Assembly: GCF_900109515.1 (NCBI RefSeq)
Contig: NZ_FOBD01000012.1
Coordinates: 124,001-188,000, forward strand
Reading direction: 5' to 3'
Length of the DNA: 64,000 nucleotides
From: Paenibacillus sp. OK003
Lineage (GTDB): Bacteria; Bacillota; Bacilli; Paenibacillales; Paenibacillaceae
Below, in pieces: positions 1 to 7,821 of the stretch; position 1 is the stretch's first letter, and each line of letters starts with the position of its first letter. Under the pieces are notes generated by a model. That model saw nothing but the letters and a program-made list of their open reading frames with translations, was not told the origin of the DNA and did no database searches. Both the position numbers and the translations under genes were made by a program.

Positions 1-1362
1 AATATCTCAGCAGCAACAGCCCAATGGTTTACGACAGGCTACATGCTGGTGAATGGTGTACTCATTCCCATCACGGCCTATTTCATGCAACGCTTTTCGA
101 CAAGGCAATTATTTCAAGCTTCGATGTTTATTTTCCTCATCGGTACGATTATATCTGCCCTTGCGAGTAACTTCGGTACACTGTTGACTGGACGTATGGT
201 TCAAGCAGCCGGTGCCGGTATTATCATGCCATTGTTAATGCATGTCATTCTTACCTTGTTCACTCCTGAGAAAAGGGGCGCCGCGATGGGCATGGTCGGC
301 TTTGCCATCATTTTCGCTCCAGCGATTGGGCCAACCCTTGCTGGTTATATTCTTGAGAACTACACATGGCAAACGATGTTTTACGGGATGATCCCACTAA
401 CCGTTATTGTTATTGGTTTTGCGTTTGTATATCTCAAAAATGTATCGGAACGAGTCAATCTCAAGTTCGACACACTCAGCGTAATGCTGTCCACGATTGG
501 ATTCGGCGCATTGCTGTATGGCTTCAGCCGGGCAGGAAGTCTGGGATGGTCAAGCGCAGAAGTCATCATATGCCTTGCAGCAGGAGTTATTGCTCTTGGA
601 CTGTTCACATGGAGACAGCTCGCGTCTGCAAATCCGCTGCTCGATCTGCGGGCTTTCAAGTATAATATGTTCTCTCTGACCACGATCATTAATATCGCGA
701 TCACGATGATCATGTATGCTGATATGATGTTGCTTCCTTTATACCTCCAAAATGCACGGGGTTACACGGCATTGGAGTCCGGGTTATTATTGCTTCCAGG
801 AGCGCTTGTCATGGGCTTCCTGATGCCAATAACGGGCAGATTGTTTGACCGGTTTGGCGCAAAATGGCTGGCGATTATCGGGATGGTTATCACGATCGTA
901 ACCACGATCGGGTTCATCGATCTAACCGATTCTACCAGCTATACCTACCTTGTATTGATGTCAACAGGTCGTCGGATTGGTATGGCCCTGCTCATGATGC
1001 CAATCCAAACGGCAGGTTTGAATCAACTGCCACCACGACTAGGACCACACGGTACAGCGATATCCAATACCGTCAGACAAGTAGCTGGCGCTGTGGGTAC
1101 TTCATTGCTCGTAAGTGTAATGACCAGTCGCACAACGGCACATGTACAGGATATGGTGGCAACGGGCGCAGCCAAAGGTTTAACCCAGCAGCAATTGGGA
1201 ATGGAATCCATGATCCAGGGAATTAATGATGCTTACGTTGTCATTATCGGCATTGCCGTTCTTGGATTGCTCCTTTCCTTCTTCATCAAACGTACCAAAC
1301 AAGCGACGGAGGAAGACTCCAAACAGCCTGTAAGACAAAAAGTCTCGATGAATACAAATTAA
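1..1362 (+). CDS. MFS drug-efflux transporter, DHA2 (EmrB/LmrB-like), 5' truncated by window edge
   Basis: Proton-driven multidrug exporter of the inner membrane. The reading frame is open from base 1, so the protein begins before the window; the ATG at 43 is internal. Visible are many hydrophobic helices, the loop motif GRMVQAAGAGIIMPL typical of 14-TMS DHA2 proteins, and the motif-C-like FAPAIGPTLAGYI. The C-terminal tail is short and charged. The stop at 1362 is followed by a strong hairpin terminator shared with the convergent TetR gene. LmrB/EmrB-type proteins export hydrophobic drugs; the substrate here cannot be read from sequence. Confidence 0.9.
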   Translation, partial: NISAATAQWFTTGYMLVNGVLIPITAYFMQRFSTRQLFQASMFIFLIGTIISALASNFGTLLTGRMVQAAGAGIIMPLLMHVILTLFTPEKRGAAMGMVGFAIIFAPAIGPTLAGYILENYTWQTMFYGMIPLTVIVIGFAFVYLKNVSERVNLKFDTLSVMLSTIGFGALLYGFSRAGSLGWSSAEVIICLAAGVIALGLFTWRQLASANPLLDLRAFKYNMFSLTTIINIAITMIMYADMMLLPLYLQNARGYTALESGLLLLPGALVMGFLMPITGRLFDRFGAKWLAIIGMVITIVTTIGFIDLTDSTSYTYLVLMSTGRRIGMALLMMPIQTAGLNQLPPRLGPHGTAISNTVRQVAGAVGTSLLVSVMTSRTTAHVQDMVATGAAKGLTQQQLGMESMIQGINDAYVVIIGIAVLGLLLSFFIKRTKQATEEDSKQPVRQKVSMNTN

Positions 1363-1412
1363 GAGCAATATTTACATGAATTACATCATGTAGAGCCTAT
1401 TGTATCTTATAT

Positions 1413-1464
1413 AAAAAGCGGCAGATCAGGACACTAAGCTTTACGTCCAATCTGCCGCTTTTTT
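1413..1464. terminator. Bidirectional rho-independent terminator
   Basis: The arm AAAAAGCGGCAGAT pairs with ATCTGCCGCTTTTTT across a loop of about 24 bases. A-tract and T-tract lie on both sides, so it can stop both the MFS transcript (+) and the convergent TetR transcript (-). Confidence 0.85.
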
Positions 1465-1525
1465 GTGGTGTATTACATAATATAAATGAACAATTTGCCT
1501 GCACACGTAAGTAAGAACAGCTGCG

Positions 1526-2425
1526 TTAACTCGTTCTCTCCATGAGGATCTGCCTGAATTGTTCGAGATACGATCTGCAGTCTTTGACAATCCTGTTTGC
1601 CTCACACTGAAGAGAAGACGATTCAAATTCCGTTTGAAACGCCTGTAGCGTTACTTCCAACATGGAGATATTGATCTCTTTCTGCTCAACTAAAACAAGC
1701 AGCCCTTTGGTCAGTTCTTTCGCTTTAATAGGTACTTGCAATTGGAGAATAGAATGACTGAATTTCTGAAGACCTGCAATCAGATTGTTTTTATCCAGCA
1801 TAAGTTCTTTGGAATCAGGAGCGATCATCGAAAGACTTGGAAAGTCAATAATATGCTCCTGTCTTTCCAGCATGGCACGAAGCAAAATTTCAATGTAGTT
1901 CAGGATTTTGGGCACAAGATGCTTCCAATCCGGCTGGTCAAGATGGAAGTTTCTCCACATATTCGAGATTTGATGAATCATGCCAAAACCAAAAATGGCC
2001 CCTTCATAAGCGAAAGGTTTTAATTCTTCACCAAATACCTGTACCAGTCGTTCAGATAACCAATTGATCTGCATGCGAGTCAAATGTTCCAGATCGCACT
2101 CGCCAGAGTAGAAGCCTGTCCAGAATAGCTCCACAACAAGCTTTTTTTCCGGCAAAATCATCGGCACCATAATCTGATCCACCAGTAGATCAAAATCGGA
2201 AGCATAGCTTTGGCTCTCCAAATCTTTGCGAATCATCATGTCTTCCTGTACACGCTGCTCCAGAATGGCAAGAATACAATCATCCTTTGAACCAAAGAAT
2301 TTGTAAAATGTTCCTTTGGACACACCTGACTCGTCTAGGATCATCTGTATGGAGGTGTTGGTTACTCCATATTTCTCAAAGAGCACAAGTGCTGAGTCCA
2401 ATAACATTTGTTTCCGTTTATTCAT
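1526..2425 (-). CDS. TetR/AcrR family transcriptional regulator
   Basis: 299-residue dimeric repressor. The N-terminal tri-helical HTH is evident (residues about 5-50, with SGVSKGTFYKFFGSKDD as the recognition helix region). The rest is a long, poorly conserved ligand-binding domain, longer than the usual 190-220 residues. The start is an ATG preceded by GGGGGAA. It is convergent with the MFS efflux gene, so control of that gene is possible by analogy but not shown. It could be the last cistron after tenA and the GNAT gene (gap 49 bases). Confidence 0.88.
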   Translation of the reverse strand: MNKRKQMLLDSALVLFEKYGVTNTSIQMILDESGVSKGTFYKFFGSKDDCILAILEQRVQEDMMIRKDLESQSYASDFDLLVDQIMVPMILPEKKLVVELFWTGFYSGECDLEHLTRMQINWLSERLVQVFGEELKPFAYEGAIFGFGMIHQISNMWRNFHLDQPDWKHLVPKILNYIEILLRAMLERQEHIIDFPSLSMIAPDSKELMLDKNNLIAGLQKFSHSILQLQVPIKAKELTKGLLVLVEQKEINISMLEVTLQAFQTEFESSSLQCEANRIVKDCRSYLEQFRQILMERTS

Positions 2426-2474
2426 AAGTTCCCCCTGGATGAGTTAGGTGGTTCACGTTACAGTATTCAACAAT

Positions 2475-3020
2475 CTACTGCAAATCCACTGCAAACATCA
2501 CATGTTCCTTCCATATTCCCTTGATTTTAATATTCTGCCGATCCGTCTCCTGAAAGCCCGCCTTGCGAAGCACTCGAATCGATCCGGCATTGTCGGGCAG
2601 CGCACCTGCCTCCACTCGTTTTATGCCCGCTTCATTCACGGCAAAATCCAGTGCTAGCTGAAGGGCTTCACTCATATATCCCTTGCCATTCTGCACCTGA
2701 TCAAGCACATAACCAACAATCCATTTGGCGGTGGAATCCAGTTCAAGCTCGAACAGAGAGATCTCCCCAATAAGCTCATGCGTATGGTTCAGAAAGATCC
2801 CGAAAGAGTACCGTTTCCCTTCTTCCCTTGCCTTGTTCCAGCCTTCAAGAAGGGCGATCTGACCCTCCAGTGTATAGAATGTCTCTGATCGTTCACTTGC
2901 CGATATCTCTTCGAAAACAGCCCGGTTACGGAACTGCAAATCCAGCAGTGTCGGCGCGTCCTCCACGTTCAAAAATCGTAAATAGATGCGTTCTCCACGA
3001 TTGTTCATCTGTATGTTCAT
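2475..3020 (-). CDS. GNAT family N-acetyltransferase (RimJ/RimL-like)
   Basis: Acetyl-CoA-dependent N-acetyltransferase of about 181 residues. It begins RIYLRFLNVEDAPTLLDLQ and contains the acetyl-CoA region VGYVLDQVQNGKGYMSEAL, then the closing NAGSIRVLRKAGFQ typical of the RimJ/RimL/PaiA group. An open frame continues upstream into tenA, but those residues are unlike the family. The ATG at 3020 (weak AGAG at 6 bases) or at 3008 is the likely start. It lies 31 bases after tenA on the same strand and is probably co-transcribed under the TPP riboswitch. Substrate unknown. Confidence 0.82.
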   Translation of the reverse strand: MNIQMNNRGERIYLRFLNVEDAPTLLDLQFRNRAVFEEISASERSETFYTLEGQIALLEGWNKAREEGKRYSFGIFLNHTHELIGEISLFELELDSTAKWIVGYVLDQVQNGKGYMSEALQLALDFAVNEAGIKRVEAGALPDNAGSIRVLRKAGFQETDRQNIKIKGIWKEHVMFAVDLQ

Positions 3021-3051
3021 CCTTATCTCTGGTTGTAGTAGATTGCATTCA

Positions 3052-3723
3052 TCAGAAGTACGAGAGTTGCCGTTTATAAGCCATATCCCAGAACAGATAT
3101 TCAAATTCAACACTTCTTCTGAATATGTCTTCAATGACCTCCAGCTCCTGCTCGGTTTTATGTTCACATAATGCATCCAGTGTATCATAGAACCATTCGA
3201 ATGAGTCGCGGAATTCATCACTTGCATAATTTTCGATCCAAGTCTGATAGAAATTGCCCTCTAATGAATCTCGATATTGTTCTTTTAATCTTGTGGCATA
3301 GTCGTAATACGTCCACGCACAAGGGAAAATGACGGCGATGATTTCGGCAACCCCACCTGTTTGTGCAACACTCATCATATTCGACGTATACGCCTTGTTG
3401 TAAAGAGAGGGTTTGACAGCATGATTTTCATCCAGCGTAATTCCGAATTCCTTCATATAATTTCGATGCAAATCCATTTCTTTGTATAAAATAGCGTGTT
3501 GAATCACGGTAAAGTTCGTCATCAGTTTTTCATCTGTCGCCTTCACCGCACCCATGGCAAAAATCTTCGCATATTCAATCAGATATGTATAGTCCTGAAG
3601 AAGATAAAACTTAAACGCTTCCTGATCCAGTGTGCCTTTCCCCATTTCGTGTAAAAAGGGATGATTGTACCCATCTTCCCATACGGTTATGGACTTATCT
3701 TTTAACCTTCTTGAAAATGACAT
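3052..3723 (-). CDS. tenA: TenA family aminopyrimidine aminohydrolase (thiaminase II)
   Basis: Thiamin-salvage enzyme that hydrolyses aminopyrimidine breakdown products of thiamin to HMP. Recognised by YLLQDYTYLIEYAKIFAMG near the N-terminus, the nucleophilic cysteine in VIFPCAWTYYDYA, and the C-terminal FEYLFWDMAYKRQ with the catalytic glutamate. Length (about 223 residues) is normal. Two ATGs are possible; AAGGAG lies 2 bases from the first (3729) but 8 from the second (3723), which decides for 3723. The leader carries a TPP riboswitch and terminator, matching the family's regulation. Confidence 0.93.
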   Translation of the reverse strand: MSFSRRLKDKSITVWEDGYNHPFLHEMGKGTLDQEAFKFYLLQDYTYLIEYAKIFAMGAVKATDEKLMTNFTVIQHAILYKEMDLHRNYMKEFGITLDENHAVKPSLYNKAYTSNMMSVAQTGGVAEIIAVIFPCAWTYYDYATRLKEQYRDSLEGNFYQTWIENYASDEFRDSFEWFYDTLDALCEHKTEQELEVIEDIFRRSVEFEYLFWDMAYKRQLSYF

Positions 3724-3803
3724 GATCATTTCTCCTTGTATTAAAATTATAATGTCCCAGCTTCACATCCAGCTATCGCGTTCTGTCACCCAAAATGCAA
3801 ACC

Positions 3804-3834
3804 AAAAAGCCCTTGACCTATTTTCGGCAAGGGC
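3804..3834 (-). terminator. Riboswitch-controlled terminator in the tenA leader
   Basis: On the minus strand GCCCTTG (3828-3834) pairs with CAAGGGC (3809-3815), followed by TTTTT (3804-3808). It lies between the TPP aptamer and tenA, so it is probably the expression platform that closes the operon when TPP is bound. Confidence 0.85.
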
Positions 3835-3857
3835 AAAATAACATGAGTACATGTCAT

Positions 3858-3936
3858 TTGCTCCCTACGTCAGTATTAACTAACAGGTTCAAAGGGTCAG
3901 GTTTTAACCTTCTCAACTGCGAACAGTCCCCCTGCA
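3858..3936 (-). promoter_or_regulatory. TPP riboswitch (THI element)
   Basis: The minus strand reads GTTGAGAAGG (variant of CTGAGA), then CCCTTTGAACCTGTTAG, then TTAATACTGACGTAGGGA. These are the conserved J3/2, P2-P4 and P5 landmarks of thiamin pyrophosphate riboswitches, in the right order and spacing. It sits about 135 bases upstream of tenA and is followed by a hairpin terminator, so transcription attenuation is the likely mode. Confidence 0.92.
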
Positions 3937-3950
3937 AATAGCTCAGGCTT

Positions 3951-3979
3951 ATTACAACATGTGTTTTTCCAAATGTCAA
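3951..3979 (-). promoter_or_regulatory. SigA-type promoter of the tenA transcript
   Basis: On the minus strand TTGACA (3974-3979), a 17-base spacer and TGTAAT (3951-3956). Transcription would begin near 3944, just ahead of the riboswitch. Confidence 0.75.
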
Positions 3980-3989
3980 ACTATTCCTT

Positions 3990-4280
3990 TTAATCTTCAA
4001 GTTCCCCTAACTCTTCTTGCAAGTTCTTAAGTCGGGTGCGGATATCCTCAATCATACTTTGTACCTTGTTTAACTCCTCCACCCATTTTTGCTCATTAGA
4101 GACGTTCGTCGCTGAAGTTGCATGATACGCTGGAGACGTCCTTAACTTGTCTAATTCCGATTCGTAACCCCTCCGCTCTTCCTCGGCTTTTGCTAATTCC
4201 TCCTCGGCGATGCCAATCTGGTGCTCCAGATAAATAATGTCTGATGAGTTGCCGTGAGTTAAGCGCTGTGAATACGTCAT
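3990..4280 (-). CDS. Small coiled-coil protein, function unknown
   Basis: 96 residues, not recognised. Two charged helical stretches (about residues 18-48 and 65-95, rich in E, K, L and R in heptad-like order, e.g. IAEEELAKAEEERRG and IRTRLKNLQEELGELED) flank a short Ser/Thr/Asn-rich hinge, suggesting a helical hairpin or dimeric coiled coil. No signal or membrane segment. The ATG follows GAGGTG at short spacing, 8 bases after the FAD oxidoreductase stop, so the two are almost certainly one transcript. Confidence 0.7.
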   Translation of the reverse strand: MTYSQRLTHGNSSDIIYLEHQIGIAEEELAKAEEERRGYESELDKLRTSPAYHATSATNVSNEQKWVEELNKVQSMIEDIRTRLKNLQEELGELED

Positions 4281-4288
4281 CGTTCACC

Positions 4289-5419
4289 TCATTTCTGATC
4301 ATCCATTGCTTTTCCAAGGTCATATGGCTGAATATCAATATCCAAATCCATACCCAGAGCTAATTTGGCAAGTTGACTTCCAATAAAAGGCCCCATCGTT
4401 AGCCCAGACGCTCCAAGCCCGTTGGCTGCGATCAAGCCATTCCAACCAGGAACAGCACCCATCACCGGAAGAAAACCTGGTGTAAACGGACGAAAACCTA
4501 CTCTTACTTCCTGAAACGTGCTATCCGCTAAACCGGGAGCCAGTTCCAATCCTTTATTCAAAATTTCCTGCATTCCGCCTGCGGTTACTCTTATATCATA
4601 GCCTTCAATATCATTTTCGTGAGTCGCCCCGATCACAATCTTCTGTTGATCAAAGGCTAACAGATATTGATCCGAAGGAGGCATGACCACAGGCCAGTTC
4701 CCCGTGTCTTCTCGATCATGAACCTGCAAATGCATAATTTGCGCCTTCTGATAATGAACCTTAAAATCAATGCCCAAGGGCCTCAACAGTTCACTAGCCC
4801 AAGCGCCGGCACACACAATAACCTCGTCAGCCGATATGACTTTACCGTCAACAACCACTCCAGTTACTCGGTCCGATTCATATTGAAGTGTCGCATCCCC
4901 ATTAATCAGGACCGCTCCATTTCGCTGTGCCGATCGGATTAAGGCATCACGCAGTGCACGTCCATCGATACGCGCAGCACCACTGATGTAGACGGACTGA
5001 AAGTTCTCCTCCAGGAGAGGAAAACGCTCATGGGTTTCTTTTGCATCCAGACGGGTAATATCGGCAATCTCCGGTGCATCTTCTTTACGAAGGTGTGCTC
5101 GCTCCTGCATCTTGTTGATTTTCTCTACATCCGTATGAATACTAAGAGCACCCACTTGAGCGTAACCCGTTTCCGTTTCCCCTTCACTCTTGAGTTCTTC
5201 AATCAAACCGGGATAAAAACGTGCACCCGCCTTGGCAAGCTGATACCAATCCTGATTGCGGCGCTGAGATAACCAGGGACAGATGATCCCGGCAGCAGCA
5301 TCCGTAGCCTGCCCTCGATCTTTCCGGTCTATAATAAAAACTTCCGCACCCCGTTTTGCCAATTGATATGCTGTGGAAGCCCCAAGAATTCCTGATCCTA
5401 CGACGATGACTTTCTTCAT
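4289..5419 (-). CDS. FAD-dependent oxidoreductase, DAO/glycine-oxidase superfamily (YurR-like)
   Basis: 376-residue flavin amine oxidase fold. The N-terminal dinucleotide motif VIVVGSGILGASTAYQLAKRG starts at residue 4, followed by the acidic-end strand VFIIDRKDRG. The C-terminal FAD signature VGFRPFTPGFLPVMG with NGLGASGLTMGP is present. The family oxidises amino or imino acids with O2, giving H2O2; here the substrate is unknown. Nearby tenA raises a link to thiazole synthesis (ThiO), but tenA has its own promoter and no other thi gene is present, so that is weak. Cytoplasmic; first gene of a two-gene unit. Confidence 0.87.
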   Translation of the reverse strand: MKKVIVVGSGILGASTAYQLAKRGAEVFIIDRKDRGQATDAAAGIICPWLSQRRNQDWYQLAKAGARFYPGLIEELKSEGETETGYAQVGALSIHTDVEKINKMQERAHLRKEDAPEIADITRLDAKETHERFPLLEENFQSVYISGAARIDGRALRDALIRSAQRNGAVLINGDATLQYESDRVTGVVVDGKVISADEVIVCAGAWASELLRPLGIDFKVHYQKAQIMHLQVHDREDTGNWPVVMPPSDQYLLAFDQQKIVIGATHENDIEGYDIRVTAGGMQEILNKGLELAPGLADSTFQEVRVGFRPFTPGFLPVMGAVPGWNGLIAANGLGASGLTMGPFIGSQLAKLALGMDLDIDIQPYDLGKAMDDQK

Positions 5420-5450
5420 GACTGCATCCCTTTCCTAAATCACTGTATCC

Positions 5451-5479
5451 ATTATAGCGTATACTGTTTGGTCTGATAA
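5451..5479 (-). promoter_or_regulatory. Probable promoter of the FAD oxidoreductase gene
   Basis: Minus strand: TTATCA (5474-5479), 17-base spacer, perfect TATAAT (5451-5456), about 32 bases before the ATG. Confidence 0.6.
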
Positions 5480-5643
5480 TGGCAAGGCATCGACATGATG
5501 ATACATATTCCTAAAAGGTTTTCGATAAGTCGTTCATCGAAGTAAATAGTTCGTTTAAATTAATGTTATTTATGTAATATAATTCAAATCAGGTTTCTTT
5601 TAACGCTGTATCCGCGCCATTTACGCACACGACCTTTAACGAA

Positions 5644-6477
5644 ATGAGGAATAACACAACGATGCCGAAACCTAGTACGGGGAATTCACTGGATACCGAT
5701 ATGCCGCTTATGATTACAGGTCAAAACCAGCTGACCGTAGATGAATTAATGAATTGGAACGGCCATTCACGGGATTACAGTATTGTGCAGTGTATCGGGG
5801 GAACAGGGAAAATTGCAGCCCAAAATCATGAGTTTTCGATTCGGAAAGGAACAGCTCTTATTATGTTCCCGGAGGTCACATACCGTTACGACAATCTGAG
5901 TGATTCATTGTTGTTCGATTGTTTGTCCTTTAATGGCTATTTATTGCCTCGGTTTCTGCATACCTTGCAGATCGGGGAGCTGCGCGCCTTCAAGCCGGAT
6001 GGGATGCTTCATATCCTGTTGCATGAAATAACGTTGGCGCTGCAGTCCCGGCACAAGGATCAGATCTGGCACGTATCCGCATTGCTGTACATGGTACTGG
6101 TCAGGTTAACCATTGATGGCGATCGTTATGGTGCTTTTGAACGCTCGGATGCCCGATTAAAGCTCACCGGACTGGTTACTTTTATCAAGCAAAATTATGA
6201 TCAGGATATCTCGCTCTCCATGCTGGCTCAGCAAATGAACGTCACCGAACAGCATTTGAATCGGATATTCAAAAAGGAGTTCCAAATGACTCCGCTTGAT
6301 TATCTGACACGGTATCGGTTATTGAAAGCCAAAGAAATGCTCGTTCATGACGCCGGAATAACGGCCCACGAGATCGCCCGGGCTGTTGGTTTCAACAGCG
6401 CCAGTTATTTTGGCTCCGTATTCAAAAAATATGAAGGAATCTCCCCTATCGAGTTACGCAAGCAATACCAGAGTTAA
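5644..6477 (+). CDS. AraC family transcriptional regulator
   Basis: 277 residues: an N-terminal cupin-like sensor domain (about 25-130) and a C-terminal double HTH (about 175-275) with ISLSMLAQQMNVTEQHLNRIF and the family signature IARAVGFNSASYFGSVFKKY. Start is uncertain: ATG 5644 has no clear ribosome site, whereas GAGGA (5646-5650) precedes ATG 5662 by 11 bases. It is divergent from the FAD oxidoreductase and convergent with the HAD gene, whose stop codon overlaps its own. Target and ligand unknown. Confidence 0.88.
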   Translation: MRNNTTMPKPSTGNSLDTDMPLMITGQNQLTVDELMNWNGHSRDYSIVQCIGGTGKIAAQNHEFSIRKGTALIMFPEVTYRYDNLSDSLLFDCLSFNGYLLPRFLHTLQIGELRAFKPDGMLHILLHEITLALQSRHKDQIWHVSALLYMVLVRLTIDGDRYGAFERSDARLKLTGLVTFIKQNYDQDISLSMLAQQMNVTEQHLNRIFKKEFQMTPLDYLTRYRLLKAKEMLVHDAGITAHEIARAVGFNSASYFGSVFKKYEGISPIELRKQYQS

Positions 6478-7115
6478 AGGATTTCCATCGTGATCTCTGC
6501 CAGCGAGGTTAACCGCAGATCATACTTCGAGAATTCCAGATTACGCGTTACCTCGTTAGGCACAATGACACAGCGAATCCCCGCGGCTTTGGCTGCCTTC
6601 AGTCCATTCGGCGAGTCTTCGAACACAACCGCTTCGGAAGCCCCGATCCCGAGACTCTCCAGGGCGAGCAGATACAATTCCGGGTCCGGTTTAACCCGCT
6701 TGACGTCCTCGGCTGTATGAATGACATCGAATAGTTCGAAAATGCCGAGTGTGCGCAAATATCCATGAACCCAATCCCGGGTAGAGCTGGAAGCAACAGC
6801 AAGTTGAATTCCCTTTTTACGGGCAGACTGGAGCAACTCATGCACGCCTGGAAGAATTGCTGCCTGCCCCAGGTATGCTTCGTATTTCTGTTCAGAGAGC
6901 AACTTGATATGCTCGTGATCGATCGGTTTTTGCAGCGCTTGCTCCAGGTATAGAAAAGGATGAAATTCTTCAAACGATGTCCCTACATTTTTCGACCAAA
7001 GCTCCAGGCCAAGTTCAAGTCCATGCTCTTTATAAATATCGCGAAAAGCATAGAACCAGGGAGTCTCCGTGTCCACAATCAGTCCATCAAAATCCAAAAT
7101 AAAGGCTTTTACCAT
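6474..7115 (-). CDS. HAD superfamily phosphatase/phosphomutase (beta-PGM-like)
   Basis: About 213 residues, cytoplasmic. The nucleophile motif is FILDFDGLIVDTETPWF (residues 4-20), motif II is VASSSTRDW, and the Lys/Asp motifs are RVKPDPELY and VFEDSPNGLKAAKAAG; a helical cap lies between. This is the subfamily I layout of beta-phosphoglucomutase and small sugar-phosphate phosphatases. The open frame extends upstream, but GGAGGG 9 bases before ATG 7115 marks the start. It follows the DUF1349 gene by 47 bases and is probably the last gene of the polyol/sugar unit. Confidence 0.88.
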   Translation of the reverse strand: MVKAFILDFDGLIVDTETPWFYAFRDIYKEHGLELGLELWSKNVGTSFEEFHPFLYLEQALQKPIDHEHIKLLSEQKYEAYLGQAAILPGVHELLQSARKKGIQLAVASSSTRDWVHGYLRTLGIFELFDVIHTAEDVKRVKPDPELYLLALESLGIGASEAVVFEDSPNGLKAAKAAGIRCVIVPNEVTRNLEFSKYDLRLTSLAEITMEIL

Positions 7116-7162
7116 GACGCTTTTCTCCCTCCAATGATCAGCCGATTGGCAGGGAGATGGGC

Positions 7163-7756
7163 TTAGAAGCGTGCAGTCACGTCCGGGCGGGTAACATTCA
7201 TCGATAAAAAGTGACAGGTGCATCCCGTTCCGGCTGGTGACTGTCCAACAACTCCAGCCCGAATCTCCCCTTCTATCGGCATGCCGAAATATCGAATTAA
7301 TTTCCACTCCACCCCATCGGGTGAATAAAAAAATGAAATGCAGTCCTCCACTTTGCGTATGCGCAGATAAGGGTTGGTTACGGGAACTTCAACCGAATTG
7401 CAATCGTCGGATGAACCTTCCTTCGTTACTACCGACACAATGGTAGCCGCTTTTCCATCATACTCAAAACAAAGTTTGCACCAGTTTCGTTCATCCGCCA
7501 TCACCATCAAACATCCGGAATCATACTGATGTTGCATGTCCACGGTTAGCTGGGTCGTCATTTCAAAATCGTTAGGCACCGGCATCGACAGAAATGGCGC
7601 GGTTGCACGGATGTGTTTACCCGCTGGGTCCTGGAAAAAGTCTGTATCAGCCTGAGCTTCTACAATTAGAACGCCTTGATCGGTATAAGACCAGGTCTTC
7701 GGCTCATTAATCCAGTTCATTTGGTTTCTTGTTTCTGTTGCAAATACGTTTGTCAT
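7163..7756 (-). CDS. DUF1349 (YesU-like, concanavalin-fold) protein
   Basis: About 197 residues of beta-rich sequence, recognised as DUF1349 by the pattern DFEMTTQLTVDMQHQYDSGC, then RNWCKLCFEYDG and FFYSPDGVEWKLIRYF. The fold resembles LamG/concanavalin lectins; members such as B. subtilis YesU sit in sugar-utilisation loci, but no activity is established. No signal peptide. GGGAGG 7 bases before ATG 7756 fixes the start rather than the ATG at 7777. Confidence 0.82.
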   Translation of the reverse strand: MTNVFATETRNQMNWINEPKTWSYTDQGVLIVEAQADTDFFQDPAGKHIRATAPFLSMPVPNDFEMTTQLTVDMQHQYDSGCLMVMADERNWCKLCFEYDGKAATIVSVVTKEGSSDDCNSVEVPVTNPYLRIRKVEDCISFFYSPDGVEWKLIRYFGMPIEGEIRAGVVGQSPAGTGCTCHFLSMNVTRPDVTARF

Positions 7757-7821
7757 TTCTATGCCTCCCAGGTTCATTTTCTGTATTATATATTCGTTCG
7801 TTATACAGAAAACCCCTTCTC

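Noticed and set aside
4289-5419. Assigning the FAD oxidoreductase as ThiO of thiamin synthesis
   Set aside because: It lies upstream of the TPP-riboswitch promoter, has its own promoter, and no thiS, thiG or thiF gene is nearby.
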